A stretch of 58,793 nucleotides of DNA. Origin: Halohasta litorea (GTDB lineage: Archaea; Halobacteriota; Halobacteria; Halobacteriales; Haloferacaceae). This document shows, one piece after another, positions 27,088 to 35,506 of the stretch. Below the pieces are notes generated by a model. The model was not told where the DNA came from. It did not search any database and saw only the letters and a list, made by a program, of their open reading frames with translations. The stretch spans positions 1 through 58,793 of the forward strand of contig NZ_JANHDJ010000009.1 in the NCBI RefSeq assembly GCF_024494645.1. The letters run 5' to 3'. The translations under genes and the position numbers were made by a program. Position 1 is the stretch's first letter. Each line of letters begins with the position of its first letter.

Positions 27088-27664
27088 CTGGTGAATCGCT
27101 GTACTGCGGTAGGATAGGTCGTCAAATCAAAGGAAGTGAAGCGGGAAACCCGCGGTGGTTATGTCGAAGATCTCCCGCTTCACAAGCAAGGCGGTCACGT
27201 TGGCTAAAAATGTTGTTGGTGGACGAGGTGAAGTCGCCGCCCCCGAAGGGGGGTGGCGGCTTCGCCGACTACGCCCTCGTATCGCTGCACTGTCTGCGGT
27301 TTATCTCGACAAATCGTACCGCAACGCACTTGATCTCCTGAGTGAGATGCCGCATATTCTTGGGGAGATCGGCCTCGAAGAGGGCGATCTCCCAGATCAC
27401 TCGACGTTGGTAAAGGCGTTTGATAGGTTCGAGATGAAGATCTGGCGAGTGCTGCTGCGCCTGTCGGCGCAGCTGCACGACCTCTCAGGTCACGCCGCCA
27501 TCGACGCTACGTTCTTCGACCGCGAAAACGCCAGCAAGCACTACTGCCGCCGGACAAATTATCGCGTTCAAACACTCAAAGCGACCGCTCTTATCGATAC
27601 AGAATCACAAGCTGTCCTTGACGTTCACTGTACAGTCGACGTACTTCATCACAGTCTCAATTAG
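27088..27664 (+). pseudogene. IS5-family transposase, N-terminal fragment with left end
   Basis: The left end begins near gtgaatcgct (27091), an end sequence shared with remnants at 30861, 39441 and 40617. The frame from 27155 encodes MSKISRFTSKAVTLAKNVVG, LDLLSEMPHILGEIGLEEGD, DHSTLVKAFDRFEMKIWRVL and the first catalytic Asp region AAIDATFFDRENASKHY. Similarity is lost after LDVHCT (about 27640) and a stop follows at 27664. About 100 C-terminal residues with the second Asp and the Glu are missing, so it is inactive. Confidence 0.75.
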
Positions 27665-28165
27665 ACAAACGACAGTTAATCGTATGTGAGCAAAGGCGAC
27701 TCGCATCAGTGGGTCGAGCTGTGAAAGTTGTAATCAAGATTGGATTCAGAGTTTATACGAAGACACCAAAGTTTGGCTTGGCAGTTGAGACGTAAACAAT
27801 ATTACACGATAGAAGAGATCATTTCATAATAATTGAACCATGGAAAATCATATATCCTGTTAATCCTAATACGAAATGCCGAGAGAGCTGGGGGCACCTT
27901 CACGGGGGCAAAGTCTCTCTCGGCAATTCGATTACCGTACTATAGATTAAAAGTGTACCCCTAAAGGCGTATATTTCATTACACTATATATCATAGCTAC
28001 TATTTAATATATAGTCCAGATATCAAGGATACATATCGAAAGTATAGTCCCGAATTAATATCAAAGGCGGAAACAAAGGGTTTCAAGTAAAGAAACCGCT
28101 TCTCAGGGGGAAGTAGAGTAGTGGTGGTGATGGGGAATAATCAATATTACCCGGGCAAAGGTGTG
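27665..28165. other. Gene-free interval with a strong hairpin
   Basis: About 500 bases with no reading frame of note. A perfect 11-bp inverted repeat, tgccgagagag (27877-27887) and ctctctcggca (27915-27925), encloses a 27-base loop with gggggca twice. The remainder is AT-rich. The hairpin could be a terminator, a transposon end or a small RNA. Confidence 0.4.
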
Positions 28166-28609
28166 TTATTGATCGTCGGGCGTCGGAGTGAATGCGCTGA
28201 ACTGTCGGCCGGTAACTGCAGTTGGCCGTAAGCGGTAGAACTCCATTGTGAACTCGTCTGGTGGAGTGTCCGGGTAGACATTCAGGGTTGGGATCGAAGC
28301 GTTTTCTGCGATTGCTGTGGCGGCCTTTGGTTCGTTTCCCTCAGGGACAGACTCGACCGGACCTTGTACAAGGACGCTCTGAGCTGGCTGTTCGTCGTAG
28401 ACTGTGAACGATGCTGTATCTGTCGTTTCGAGCAATGCCATTTTCTTGCTACCTGATGTGAAGACAAACTGAAAGTATAGTGTCTCACCGTCGTAGCCGA
28501 AGGATTCGGGAATCGAATACGCCTCTGAGCCGTTAGTGAGCGCTAAAACCCCAACGCCCGATTCACAGAGCAATAAATCAATCTCCTCTCGCGATAACTC
28601 TGTAGCCAT
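28166..28609 (-). CDS. Pyridoxamine 5'-phosphate oxidase-like flavin-binding protein
   Basis: The 147-residue protein has the split-barrel pattern of the PNPOx-like superfamily: GVGVLALTNGSEAYSIPESF at the start, YFQFVFTSGSKKMALLETTD (the segment that holds the FMN phosphate), VLVQGPVESV and FYRLRPTAVTGRQFS at the end. Members bind FMN, F420 or heme and have varied redox roles. Haloarchaea encode several. It is a lone gene between degraded regions. Confidence 0.82.
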   Translation of the reverse strand: MATELSREEIDLLLCESGVGVLALTNGSEAYSIPESFGYDGETLYFQFVFTSGSKKMALLETTDTASFTVYDEQPAQSVLVQGPVESVPEGNEPKAATAIAENASIPTLNVYPDTPPDEFTMEFYRLRPTAVTGRQFSAFTPTPDDQ

Positions 28610-29134
28610 ATTAATATATGTATCTAGTACTCACAGATATGTTTTGGCCATCTATTCAACTCAGCGATAAGAATTCCGCCTATACTGACCGATCTCGATG
28701 GCCCGGTCAAACTCACCCGTAGAAGGTATGCGCTCGTAGTATAACAATGAACAGACTCACTCTTATGTAGAAACGCGGAAAGCCCGTATAATTATACTGA
28801 GTCGCCGGTAGTCACGGCGACTGCGTCTGTTCAGACCGCGCCGCACCCTTCAGGGCGTTCAAAAAACCGCTTTGTCGGTCAGCGGAGCTCGTGGCGTTTG
28901 TCCGCGAAGCCGACCGTGATGAGGTACTCGAGGAACTCGTCGAACCAGTCGACATCGCTGGGCGTATCGGTCGCAAGGTGACACGTAGCGAGCGGAAGCC
29001 CACCCTTTAGGGGCGGGTGTAAGCGACAGCATGGCTTGGCAATCCACGCGCTATTGCTCGTCTGGATGTTCCACCGCTTCCAACCCCGCTTGAAATTCTA
29101 TTGCCAGGGTTTCGTTTTATACTGGACGCCGAAC
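28610..29134. other. Gene-poor interval with a coding-like relic and a possible tnpB end
   Basis: At about 28880-29010 on the plus strand a frame reads SAELVAFVREADRDEVLEEL and VEPVDIAGRIGRKV, a plausible but unrecognised C-terminal fragment. It is followed by cccacccttt-aggggcgggt, resembling the terminal stem of tnpB elements. The rest is featureless. Confidence 0.3.
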
Positions 29135-30805
29135 CTATGACGCCTTGTTCGACGGTTTATGAATAGGCAGTTCGACGACGAAGACTGAACCAGTTGGGTC
29201 GTTGTCCTCGACCCACACGTCACCACCGAATTGGTCAGTCAGGAGATGGACGAGATATAGACCAATCCCCGATCCTGGACTGTCCAATCCTTTCTCCCCT
29301 TTCCCGAAGATTTGTTCTTTCTGGTGGTCAGGGATGCTAGGCCCATTATCTGCAATCCGGTACCGGACAGTCTCTGAATTCTCTTCACAGGAGACGGTGA
29401 TCTCAGGGGTCTCTTTGTCGTTGTGTCGGACCGCATTCTCGAGGATATTCCGGAAAACCGAAGAAAGCATCTCATTTGCCTGTACCGACACGTCGCAGAG
29501 TTCACCCGATACGTGAAACTGCGCGTTCGGGAACGAATCACGTACTGCAGCGAGCTCAGCGTCAAGAAGTGGCTGAAGCTGGATTTCTTCTAATTCAGCT
29601 GTTCCTTCTTTCGAGAGTGATTCAACGAACTCACGTGCGACCTCTGTGAACTGGATTACGTGCCGGGACTTCTGTAACACTCGGTCCAGGGCGTCTTCCC
29701 CATCTTCATCAATATGGTCTTTGAGGATCTCGGCCCATCCGAGAATCACGGTCATATCGTTCCGGACATCGTGCCGAACCACGCGATTTAGGGCCTCGAG
29801 TTGTTCGGTTTTCTCTTCGAGTCGCTGTCGATATGACTCGCGTTCAGTTACATCGGAAACCGTCACTAATTGGCCGGTCGTTACCTCACCTGCTAAGAAT
29901 GGCGTGCTCGACACGTCATAATACCATGTTTCACTATCCTGCGTAACTGCCAGGATATCTTGTTTGGTGAGATGGTCTGCGAGTGCAGTATTCACAGCCT
30001 CAAGCGGTTCGCCAAGGGAATCCTCAAGGGCTGGGAAAAGTTTGCGAGCCGCTTGATTATAATCTTGGATCCGGGTTTCTTGGTCGAGGAAGATTGCAGG
30101 TTTATCTGACTCCCCGGTTAATCGGATTGCCTCAAACCGCTGTCTGTAGAACAAGAGCGTTCCAACAGCGAAGAGGGCGACGCCAGGTGGCTCATACATT
30201 AATGGGAGCAGCCAGTCGACCTGACCGCCAATAATCGTTGCAACAGCTGGGAGGCCCGAGAGTCCAACGAGCACGACGAGCGGACGGCTGTCACTGCTAG
30301 TATGATGGAACCGCTCCATCAATACGAAGAATCCGACAGCGATAGCGGCATATGATAGCCCCAAGACGATCCAGTAGAGCAGTTCGTGATGGATCACGAG
30401 GTGCGGGAATGGTTCTGTGACCCATTCCGTCGTAAAGTAGAGATTGTGGAGTGGATTCGTGACTTTGAGGGCGGTGAAAAAGAGGAACGTCCCCAGTATG
30501 AGGTTTCGGAATGGGACGTGTCGAGGTGGCCGACCGGTATATGCAGCACAAAAGTAGAGCCAGGCCCCAACGGCGACGAACGCAAAGGTGAAGCCAAATA
30601 TATAGAAAGCGAGTTTCCCCGCACGTGTCGGTGCGAGAAGATAGCCAATGTACCCTCCAGACCATATAGCAACGGAACCGAGGAAGACGATCAGTCCTTC
30701 ACGTGTCTCCGGATGCTGTATCTTCCGTGCTTGTGGAATAGTCGCCACGCAGGCAATCGCAGATAGTGAGAAAATTATGACGTGACCTAGAAGGAGGGGA
30801 TTCAT
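29135..30805 (-). CDS. Sensor histidine kinase with N-terminal 7TM domain and PAS
   Basis: The 556-residue protein starts with about seven membrane helices (from MNPLLLGHVIIFSLSAIACV to PPGVALFAVGTLLFYRQRF, residues 1-220), the layout of the histidine kinase 7TM N-terminal region common in haloarchaea. A PAS domain follows (AIFLDQETRIQDYNQAARKL to TTGQLVTVSDVTERE), then the H-box VVRHDVRNDMTVILGWAEIL and an ATPase domain (ILENAVRHNDKE, IADNGPSIPDHQ, GSGIGLYLVHLL). It has no cognate response regulator nearby. The signal is probably detected in or at the membrane. Confidence 0.9.
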   Translation of the reverse strand: MNPLLLGHVIIFSLSAIACVATIPQARKIQHPETREGLIVFLGSVAIWSGGYIGYLLAPTRAGKLAFYIFGFTFAFVAVGAWLYFCAAYTGRPPRHVPFRNLILGTFLFFTALKVTNPLHNLYFTTEWVTEPFPHLVIHHELLYWIVLGLSYAAIAVGFFVLMERFHHTSSDSRPLVVLVGLSGLPAVATIIGGQVDWLLPLMYEPPGVALFAVGTLLFYRQRFEAIRLTGESDKPAIFLDQETRIQDYNQAARKLFPALEDSLGEPLEAVNTALADHLTKQDILAVTQDSETWYYDVSSTPFLAGEVTTGQLVTVSDVTERESYRQRLEEKTEQLEALNRVVRHDVRNDMTVILGWAEILKDHIDEDGEDALDRVLQKSRHVIQFTEVAREFVESLSKEGTAELEEIQLQPLLDAELAAVRDSFPNAQFHVSGELCDVSVQANEMLSSVFRNILENAVRHNDKETPEITVSCEENSETVRYRIADNGPSIPDHQKEQIFGKGEKGLDSPGSGIGLYLVHLLTDQFGGDVWVEDNDPTGSVFVVELPIHKPSNKAS

Positions 30806-30860
30806 TATTCAGATACAGGGTTGTTCTCGGAGGATTATATAATGGTTTGGAACAGATAGC

Positions 30861-30960
30861 CGTGGTGAATCGCCATACTGCGCTTGATTTAGCTAGTTGA
30901 CGGCATGCTTGATGTTGTAGACGGCACACTTGACCTCCTCCCGCACCTGAAGACGCAGGT
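30861..30960 (-). pseudogene. 3' end remnant of an IS5-family element
   Basis: The end gtggtgaatcgcc and the minus-strand peptide EVKCAVYNIKHAVN match the C-terminal end of the IS5-type transposases whose larger fragments lie at 40.6-40.9 kb (MCAVYNIKRAVKQ). Only about 25 codons remain. It lies between the 7TM kinase and the PadR gene. Confidence 0.55.
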
Positions 30961-30990
30961 ATGCGCTTGCACTATGTATCAGACGGGAGG

Positions 30991-31284
30991 TCAGTCGAAA
31001 TTGATTTCAGTCGCTTGCAGTTTGTCGTCTTCCCACTGTCGACGCTCTACAATGAGTTCCCTTCCCAGAGGGGTGAGCGTATACAGATTCGTTCGATCGT
31101 CTTTTTGGTCCTTTTTCACCAACCCTTCCTCGACGAGCTGATTCAGATTCGGGTAGAGACGTCCGTGGTTGACTTCAGTCGACGAGTATTCTTCGAGTTC
31201 ACGACCAATCTCTAATCCATATGGCTTATCGAGTGCGGCGATACAGTATATCATATCGCGCTGAAAACCTGTTAATTCGTGCAT
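30991..31284 (-). CDS. PadR-family transcriptional regulator
   Basis: The 97-residue protein is a compact PadR winged HTH: LTGFQRDMIYCIAALDKPYG, IGRELEEYSS, VNHGRLYPNLNQLVEEGLVK, then the wing DRTNLYTLTPLGREL. Short PadR proteins of this kind (no C-terminal dimer extension) are abundant in haloarchaea. It is divergent from the MarR-like gene, sharing about 145 bp of AT-rich upstream DNA that likely contains both promoters. Targets are unknown. Confidence 0.88.
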   Translation of the reverse strand: MHELTGFQRDMIYCIAALDKPYGLEIGRELEEYSSTEVNHGRLYPNLNQLVEEGLVKKDQKDDRTNLYTLTPLGRELIVERRQWEDDKLQATEINFD

Positions 31285-31429
31285 AATTGAGAGTTTTATT
31301 TTGATGAGTATAAGTATTTCTTACAAGTGTATGATCGATAGAGAGTACCTACCGGGTCAACAGGCACGTAGAAGTATCTGAAGTGAACAAATCAGTAGCA
31401 TTTTGAGAGTGAGACTGTTGTTTTCCAGT

Positions 31430-31696
31430 ATGTCGACCGCTAATGAGTCGGTCATCACAACGACCGCTGAGATGTGGGACGCTGTTAGTGACCTTCCACC
31501 CAGTGCAAAACTGATTGCTAAAGTTCTCGAATACAATGGAACGCTCACGCAATCAGAACTCGTAGAGAGGTCACGGCTCTCACCACGAACTACAAGACAG
31601 GGCACACAGAAGCTCGAAGACGCCGGTGTTGTCGAATCTGAAATCTCACTCGCTGATGCCCGACAAAAGCTCTACTCTCTCAAGATTGAGCCCTGA
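31430..31696 (+). CDS. MarR-like winged-HTH regulator
   Basis: The protein has 88 residues from the ATG at 31430. An in-frame upstream start at 31403 adds nine codons but lies in AT-rich promoter-like DNA. It reads LPPSAKLIAKVLEYNGTLTQ, SELVERSRLSPRTTRQGTQK and LEDAGVVESEISLADARQKL, a winged HTH of the MarR/TrmB type common among small haloarchaeal regulators. It contains no extra sensory domain. It converges on a TRAM-domain gene. Confidence 0.75.
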   Translation: MSTANESVITTTAEMWDAVSDLPPSAKLIAKVLEYNGTLTQSELVERSRLSPRTTRQGTQKLEDAGVVESEISLADARQKLYSLKIEP

Positions 31697-31730
31697 GCAG
31701 TCTGACTCTCACAGACCTAATCAAGAATCT

Positions 31731-32156
31731 CTAATACCGGTACCGTTGGACGACTTCTCCAAATGCAACGGTGTCATGAACGGTCTCTATGTGTATCTGA
31801 ACACGTTCTCCCACCTCTGTCTCTGGGACTATTACGACGAATCCACGCTCGACACGTGTGAGACCGTCACCCTGGTCACCCATCTCCGTTATTTCGACTA
31901 TTCGCTCTTCGCCCTCACTCACCGGTGGGTCCTGATGCTCACTTTCCTCGGTCGGGGAATTATGATTCGGTGATTCAGAAGGTGAACCATCGTTTACAGA
32001 CATCTTCTCAGTCGACAGCAGCGCGACCTGGTAGGCCGCGTCTCGATCGACAAAACCCTCGGTGACCTCTCTATACGGGACTTCGATGACGTACGATTCT
32101 GCGGTCTCCTCGACAGGTGCTGAAAACAAACTCGTGAGTTGCTCAGAAATTTCCAT
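31731..32156 (-). CDS. TRAM-domain protein
   Basis: The 141-residue protein ends with a TRAM domain (residues about 85-140: ERIVEITEMGDQGDGLTRVE, GFVVIVPETEVGERVQIHIE, then VAFGEVVQR), a small RNA-binding OB-like fold. Archaeal stand-alone TRAM proteins can act like cold-shock RNA chaperones. The N-terminus begins MEISEQLTSLFSAPVEETAE and a disordered acidic linker separates the two parts. Haloarchaea have several paralogs. Its promoter region lies in AT-rich DNA shared with transposon remnants. Confidence 0.85.
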   Translation of the reverse strand: MEISEQLTSLFSAPVEETAESYVIEVPYREVTEGFVDRDAAYQVALLSTEKMSVNDGSPSESPNHNSPTEESEHQDPPVSEGEERIVEITEMGDQGDGLTRVERGFVVIVPETEVGERVQIHIETVHDTVAFGEVVQRYRY

Positions 32157-32661
32157 TGATCTGCCTGTTTTTGATCAGGTGAGAGAGAAGGTATTCTCTT
32201 TCGATGTTCGGTTCTTTCAGGGAATACTAGTTTTATATTATTGTGGCTCTGTTGAAACCCTCAGAGACAGACAGATCAGCACATACACTTCGGATGTGGT
32301 GGGTGGGCACTGTAGTTATCAAAGGATATATAGATCGAACCTCTTACCCACCGTCGAGCAGAAAAAGTTCGAGCACGTATGAACTGCTGGTTTGAGGGGT
32401 ATATGGGCGGCGGGGACCCTTACCCCACAGACGGGTCAATAAAACCAATCGTAAATTATGCCAAACGGTGTGGCTATGACGAGTTGGCGAAGCGACTCTC
32501 AGAAGTATAGTATCAGGTGCATTTCCTGCGCCCACGTCCGTCTTCTACGCCCTTTGGTTTGCACGGCCGGGCTTGCGGGCCATGGTCACACAGGCTCCAC
32601 GCAGCACCTCTGCGCTCATATGTGAATACAGAGTGGAGACATATAGAACTTGCAATGACGA
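32157..32661. other. Interval with repeat elements and a coding relic
   Basis: It holds an imperfect terminal repeat (32245-32261, ggctctgttgaaaccct) and an 18-base segment, tacacttcggatgtggtg (32284-32301), also found at 34013. A plus-strand open tail reads GYMGGGDPYPTDGSIKPIVN and YAKRCGYDELAKRLSEV, ending at about 32511. That tail looks like the C-terminus of a lost gene of unknown family. Confidence 0.35.
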
Positions 32662-33078
32662 TTAGACGTCTTCGAGGTGTTTGTATCGGATCGTGTAACC
32701 CCCGGGCAGCGTTCGACCTTCGTAGTAGGCCTCTCGATTGAATAAGAGCTCCAGCTTGCCATGGGGCCAGTCGTACGCTTTCTGATTACGCCGAACATCG
32801 AAACCAGGTATACATTCCCAGCCATCCCGTCGACCAGCCATCCGGTGCATATACTGACGGCCAGTATCTGGTGTCTCTACAGAGCAATTATGCATTATTT
32901 CCTGCGCTGTCGTGATTTTTCTTGGATCTGAGGCACTGGTTCGTTCAACACACAGGGCAAAAACCTGCCTGACTATAGCCTCTGTCTCAGGCTTTGCACT
33001 ATCAGGGACACACCCCTCAATCCGGTCGAAGGCATTCCAGATTATTTCGTCTGTGAGGTTTTGTGTGTCCTCAGACAT
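32662..33078 (-). CDS. Hypothetical replicon-associated protein, 138 residues
   Basis: I do not recognise a family. The protein is mixed alpha/beta, with an N-terminal helical part (TDEIIWNAFDRIEGCVPDSA, PETEAIVRQVFALCVE) and a C-terminal part with WPHGKLELLFNREAYYEGRT. No membrane segment is visible. It sits beside the repeat-rich origin region and may belong to the plasmid backbone. The ATG at 33078 is the first in frame and has AT-rich DNA upstream. Confidence 0.5.
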   Translation of the reverse strand: MSEDTQNLTDEIIWNAFDRIEGCVPDSAKPETEAIVRQVFALCVERTSASDPRKITTAQEIMHNCSVETPDTGRQYMHRMAGRRDGWECIPGFDVRRNQKAYDWPHGKLELLFNREAYYEGRTLPGGYTIRYKHLEDV

Positions 33079-33343
33079 ATATTAACATTCACACGAAAGG
33101 CAAATAAACTTTCCTGGTAACAAGTTTCTTCTAGAAATCACACACCGGCGTCGGACTCAGCTATTTCTTTGTCTGAGATACATTTGCCCCGAAGCAGATC
33201 GGTTACTCATCGGTAGCATTCTCTCAGTGCTTCTCGGCACGATCTCGAAGTGAGGCTAGTACTCTCGAACCCGCTCCTCAGGGAGATCGAATTGTCTGAG
33301 GATCCACTGGATTGACATTGTAGGTTGAGCATGTAGTAGGTCA

Positions 33344-33613
33344 TCAGCACATCTTTGCGGGACTGTGCAACAGAGGGTAGTACACCCCGTTCACCGGTTT
33401 CTCCTCTCGGAAGTCGCCGACAGCAGTCTGCACATCGGCAAACAGCCGCGCCTTGTCGGGAGTATAGAAACTCTTGATTCGATCCATCAGACCCTCGTAG
33501 TGATAACGGTCCTCGTCACCGTCGACAGGGCTCGCGAACAATCTTACACCGTGGGCGTGCTCTTCGATAATCTCAGTCAGCATTTTCGCCATCTGTTTCG
33601 AGGCAGACGACAT
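33344..33613 (-). CDS. Hypothetical small protein, 89 residues
   Basis: The protein reads MSSASKQMAKMLTEIIEEHA, then GVRLFASPVDGDEDRYHYEG and KARLFADVQTAVGDFREE. No family is recognised. It overlaps the end of the upstream 67-residue gene by about 40 bases in another frame, so the two are probably co-transcribed. They lie next to the origin-like repeats. Confidence 0.45.
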   Translation of the reverse strand: MSSASKQMAKMLTEIIEEHAHGVRLFASPVDGDEDRYHYEGLMDRIKSFYTPDKARLFADVQTAVGDFREEKPVNGVYYPLLHSPAKMC

Positions 33614-33776
33614 CCTTCAGCTCTTCCAGGAGCTCAGAGTGATGCTCTTCGAGGATCTCGACATCCCTAGCTAGTTCTTCGTTGATTCGGTTCCGGACGC
33701 GCGAGATCGATAGATATCGCTTGTGTATATCAGGATCTTCGACACCAGCGACGTTATCGCAGTCGGTGTCGGTCAT
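33573..33776 (-). CDS. Hypothetical small acidic coiled-coil-like protein
   Basis: From the ATG at 33776 this 67-residue protein reads MTDTDCDNVAGVEDPDIHKR, YLSISRVRNRINEELARDVE and ILEEHHSELLEELKDVVCLE, largely helical with a heptad-like Leu/Ile pattern. An earlier ATG at 33797 adds seven residues. It overlaps the next gene, a sign of coupling. Function is unknown. A plasmid maintenance or antitoxin-like role is only a guess. Confidence 0.4.
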   Translation of the reverse strand: MTDTDCDNVAGVEDPDIHKRYLSISRVRNRINEELARDVEILEEHHSELLEELKDVVCLETDGENAD

Positions 33777-34259
33777 AATATAAGAAATACATACCACTAT
33801 TTTCGTTGCTAGAGTGATAGGTTCTTACAGCGATCTACTACACCACCACTTCCAATGTTTCCTATGCACCCATTCTTTTATAAGTAATCTACCCCACTGG
33901 TTCCAGTGCTCTCGCGATCACCTACACCATATTACTTCCAGTGTTTTTTCTCACAGATGGGACACCACTACTTCCGCTGTTCTCATTGAGCGGACCAAAA
34001 TATGTCAGCAGATACACTTCGGATGTGGTGTGTGGGCGCTGTGATTACCGAAATAAAATATCACATCTCACGCACGTACAATGAGAATTTGAGTTGGGAG
34101 AGAAGAGCACGTTTCCGCTGTTAGAGTGCTAATATTGGGTGCTATAATTGTCATACCACCTATTTAGCATCAGGGAACCCCACCCCACGTTTCCGTCGTC
34201 TGTTGAGCAAATCAGACCGACTACACACATTCTCGCCAGATCAAGGTATTTCGCCTCGT

Positions 34260-34607
34260 CTATCTCTCACTCTCGAATTCGCTCATTCTTTGAGAGTACT
34301 CTGATGGATTGTAGGCGTGATCATCCTTTTTTAGGACTGCGACCAACACCATTCGCTCACCAGAAACTTCGAAGATGAGGCGGAACTTATCACGACCAAC
34401 CCACTTCCGATAGAACGTGTATTTATCACTGCCACCAGCGAGCTTCGTGTAATCGTGATGAAAACGTGGATCTCGTGAACCTAAAACACAAGCAGTGTTG
34501 ATGTCCTGTATTTTCGATTTAATCCGGTCGACTTCGTGGGCTTGGAATCCTGCAAGATCCTGCGACACATCTTCATCAAGAACTTTGAACTCCGAGATGC
34601 CCATCAA
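34260..34607 (-). CDS. RelE/ParE-family toxin
   Basis: The 115-residue protein reads MMGISEFKVLDEDVSQDLAG, then AHEVDRIKSKIQDINTA, followed by RFHHDYTKLAGGSDKYTFYR, GRDKFRLIFEVSGERMVLVA and VLKKDDHAY. This is the RelE-like order: helix pair, K-L-x-G, YRxR-like strand (FRLIFEV) and V-V-x-L-x-x-K-x-D. RelE toxins cleave mRNA on the ribosome. A short acidic gene 60 bases upstream is the probable antitoxin. Location beside the replicon suggests plasmid maintenance. A second ATG at 34604 is equally possible. Confidence 0.75.
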   Translation of the reverse strand: MMGISEFKVLDEDVSQDLAGFQAHEVDRIKSKIQDINTACVLGSRDPRFHHDYTKLAGGSDKYTFYRKWVGRDKFRLIFEVSGERMVLVAVLKKDDHAYNPSEYSQRMSEFESER

Positions 34608-34666
34608 TTGCTGCTATCTTCTCGGTGAGGGTATAAAAAAGGTCAATTAGGACCGGCAAATAAATC

Positions 34667-34795
34667 TCAGATATCGTCGAGGAAGTCTTCGACGTCGACG
34701 AGATTATCTTCATCGTCGAGTTTCTCTGCACGCTCTTCGATGACACGATCTTCATCATCAAGTGGTTCGTCAGAGCGTGGTTTTTCTGTGGCCAT
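34667..34795 (-). CDS. Very short acidic antitoxin candidate
   Basis: This 42-residue reading frame gives MATEKPRSDEPLDDEDRVIE and ERAEKLDDEDNLVDVEDFL, ending DDI. It is strongly acidic and ends 60 bases before the RelE-type toxin start on the same strand, as expected for a cognate antitoxin. It lacks an obvious DNA-binding domain, so it would be a RelB-like neutralising segment only. It is easy to miss because of its length. Confidence 0.6.
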   Translation of the reverse strand: MATEKPRSDEPLDDEDRVIEERAEKLDDEDNLVDVEDFLDDI

Positions 34796-34929
34796 GCGTA
34801 TCTAAAACCACGTCTTTACCATGGATAAATGTAGTGGTGAGCACGGCTTGCCATAGATAAACATCTAACCAAGCGAGGAATATATCTTGAATCACGTGGG
34901 AAAATATCTATACGATCATAGAACATCTA

Positions 34930-35280
34930 CTATACAGCGTTTCTAACGCTCGTAATCAGCACATTTACATTCGATATGAGGGGTGTGTTGCCCATCTAGG
35001 AGGTCTTATCTCTCTTAGACTAATGAAACACATGCGAGCGCAGTCTTGCATACCCGCCATCAGGTTTTCCACCCTGTACGAGGAGTGTCTCCTCACCAAA
35101 GTTCCACCCTGCACGAGGGGTGTCTACACCAGTTATCGACAAATGAGATCACGCTGCTTGATCCCTAAGACTCGTCAATATAGATGTCTCCACCCTGCGC
35201 GAGGGGTGTCCCTACTGTATCAGCAGATGTGAATGGTTCCACCCTGCACGAGGGGTGTCAGTTGTACTAAGATATTAATT
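34930..35280. repeat. Cluster of four 23-bp partly palindromic repeats
   Basis: The core ccaccctgcacgaggggtg recurs at 35067, 35102, 35188 and 35237, with one to three substitutions (g/a in the aggag copy, gcgc for gcac). The outer bases caccc and ggggtg are complementary, giving an imperfect dyad. Start-to-start spacing is 35, 86 and 49 bp. No gene is in this stretch. The repeats point to a binding site cluster for a replication or partition protein rather than a CRISPR array. Confidence 0.6.
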
Positions 35281-35506
35281 TTGACATATATATCACACAC
35301 CACTACTTCCGGAGTAAAATACAGGTAAATGACTTCTCAAGCAGGAATTCCAGCGTATAGATAGAGCCACACACCACTACTTCCGCTGTTCTTGTTGAAC
35401 GAGCCAACGAAACTACGCTCAGTATAATTTACTGGCGAAAGAGCAGATACCAACCACTTCAGAACCTCTATTATCATTCTGGCAAAGAGGATGTATTGAA
35501 ACATAC

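Larger units (their letters stand above)
33791..35392. repeat. Family of about 22-bp iterons (origin-recognition-box-like)
   Basis: At least seven variants of ccactacttccgctgttct occur, some with substitutions: at about 33791, 33840, 33891, 33925, 33962, 34105, 34182, 35297 and 35371. The copies at 33962 and 35371 are identical over 22 bases. The reverse complement (cagcggaagtagtggtgt) resembles haloarchaeal origin recognition boxes, which have a CAG-GGAA core followed by G-rich sequence. They flank the RelE-type module and lie just past the 3' end of the RepH-like gene. This is the best candidate for a plasmid replication or partition region. Confidence 0.6.

Noticed and set aside
35067-35259. 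Possible CRISPR array
   Set aside because: Four repeats only, spacing of 35, 86 and 49 bp is irregular, repeats are imperfect and no cas gene is in the window.
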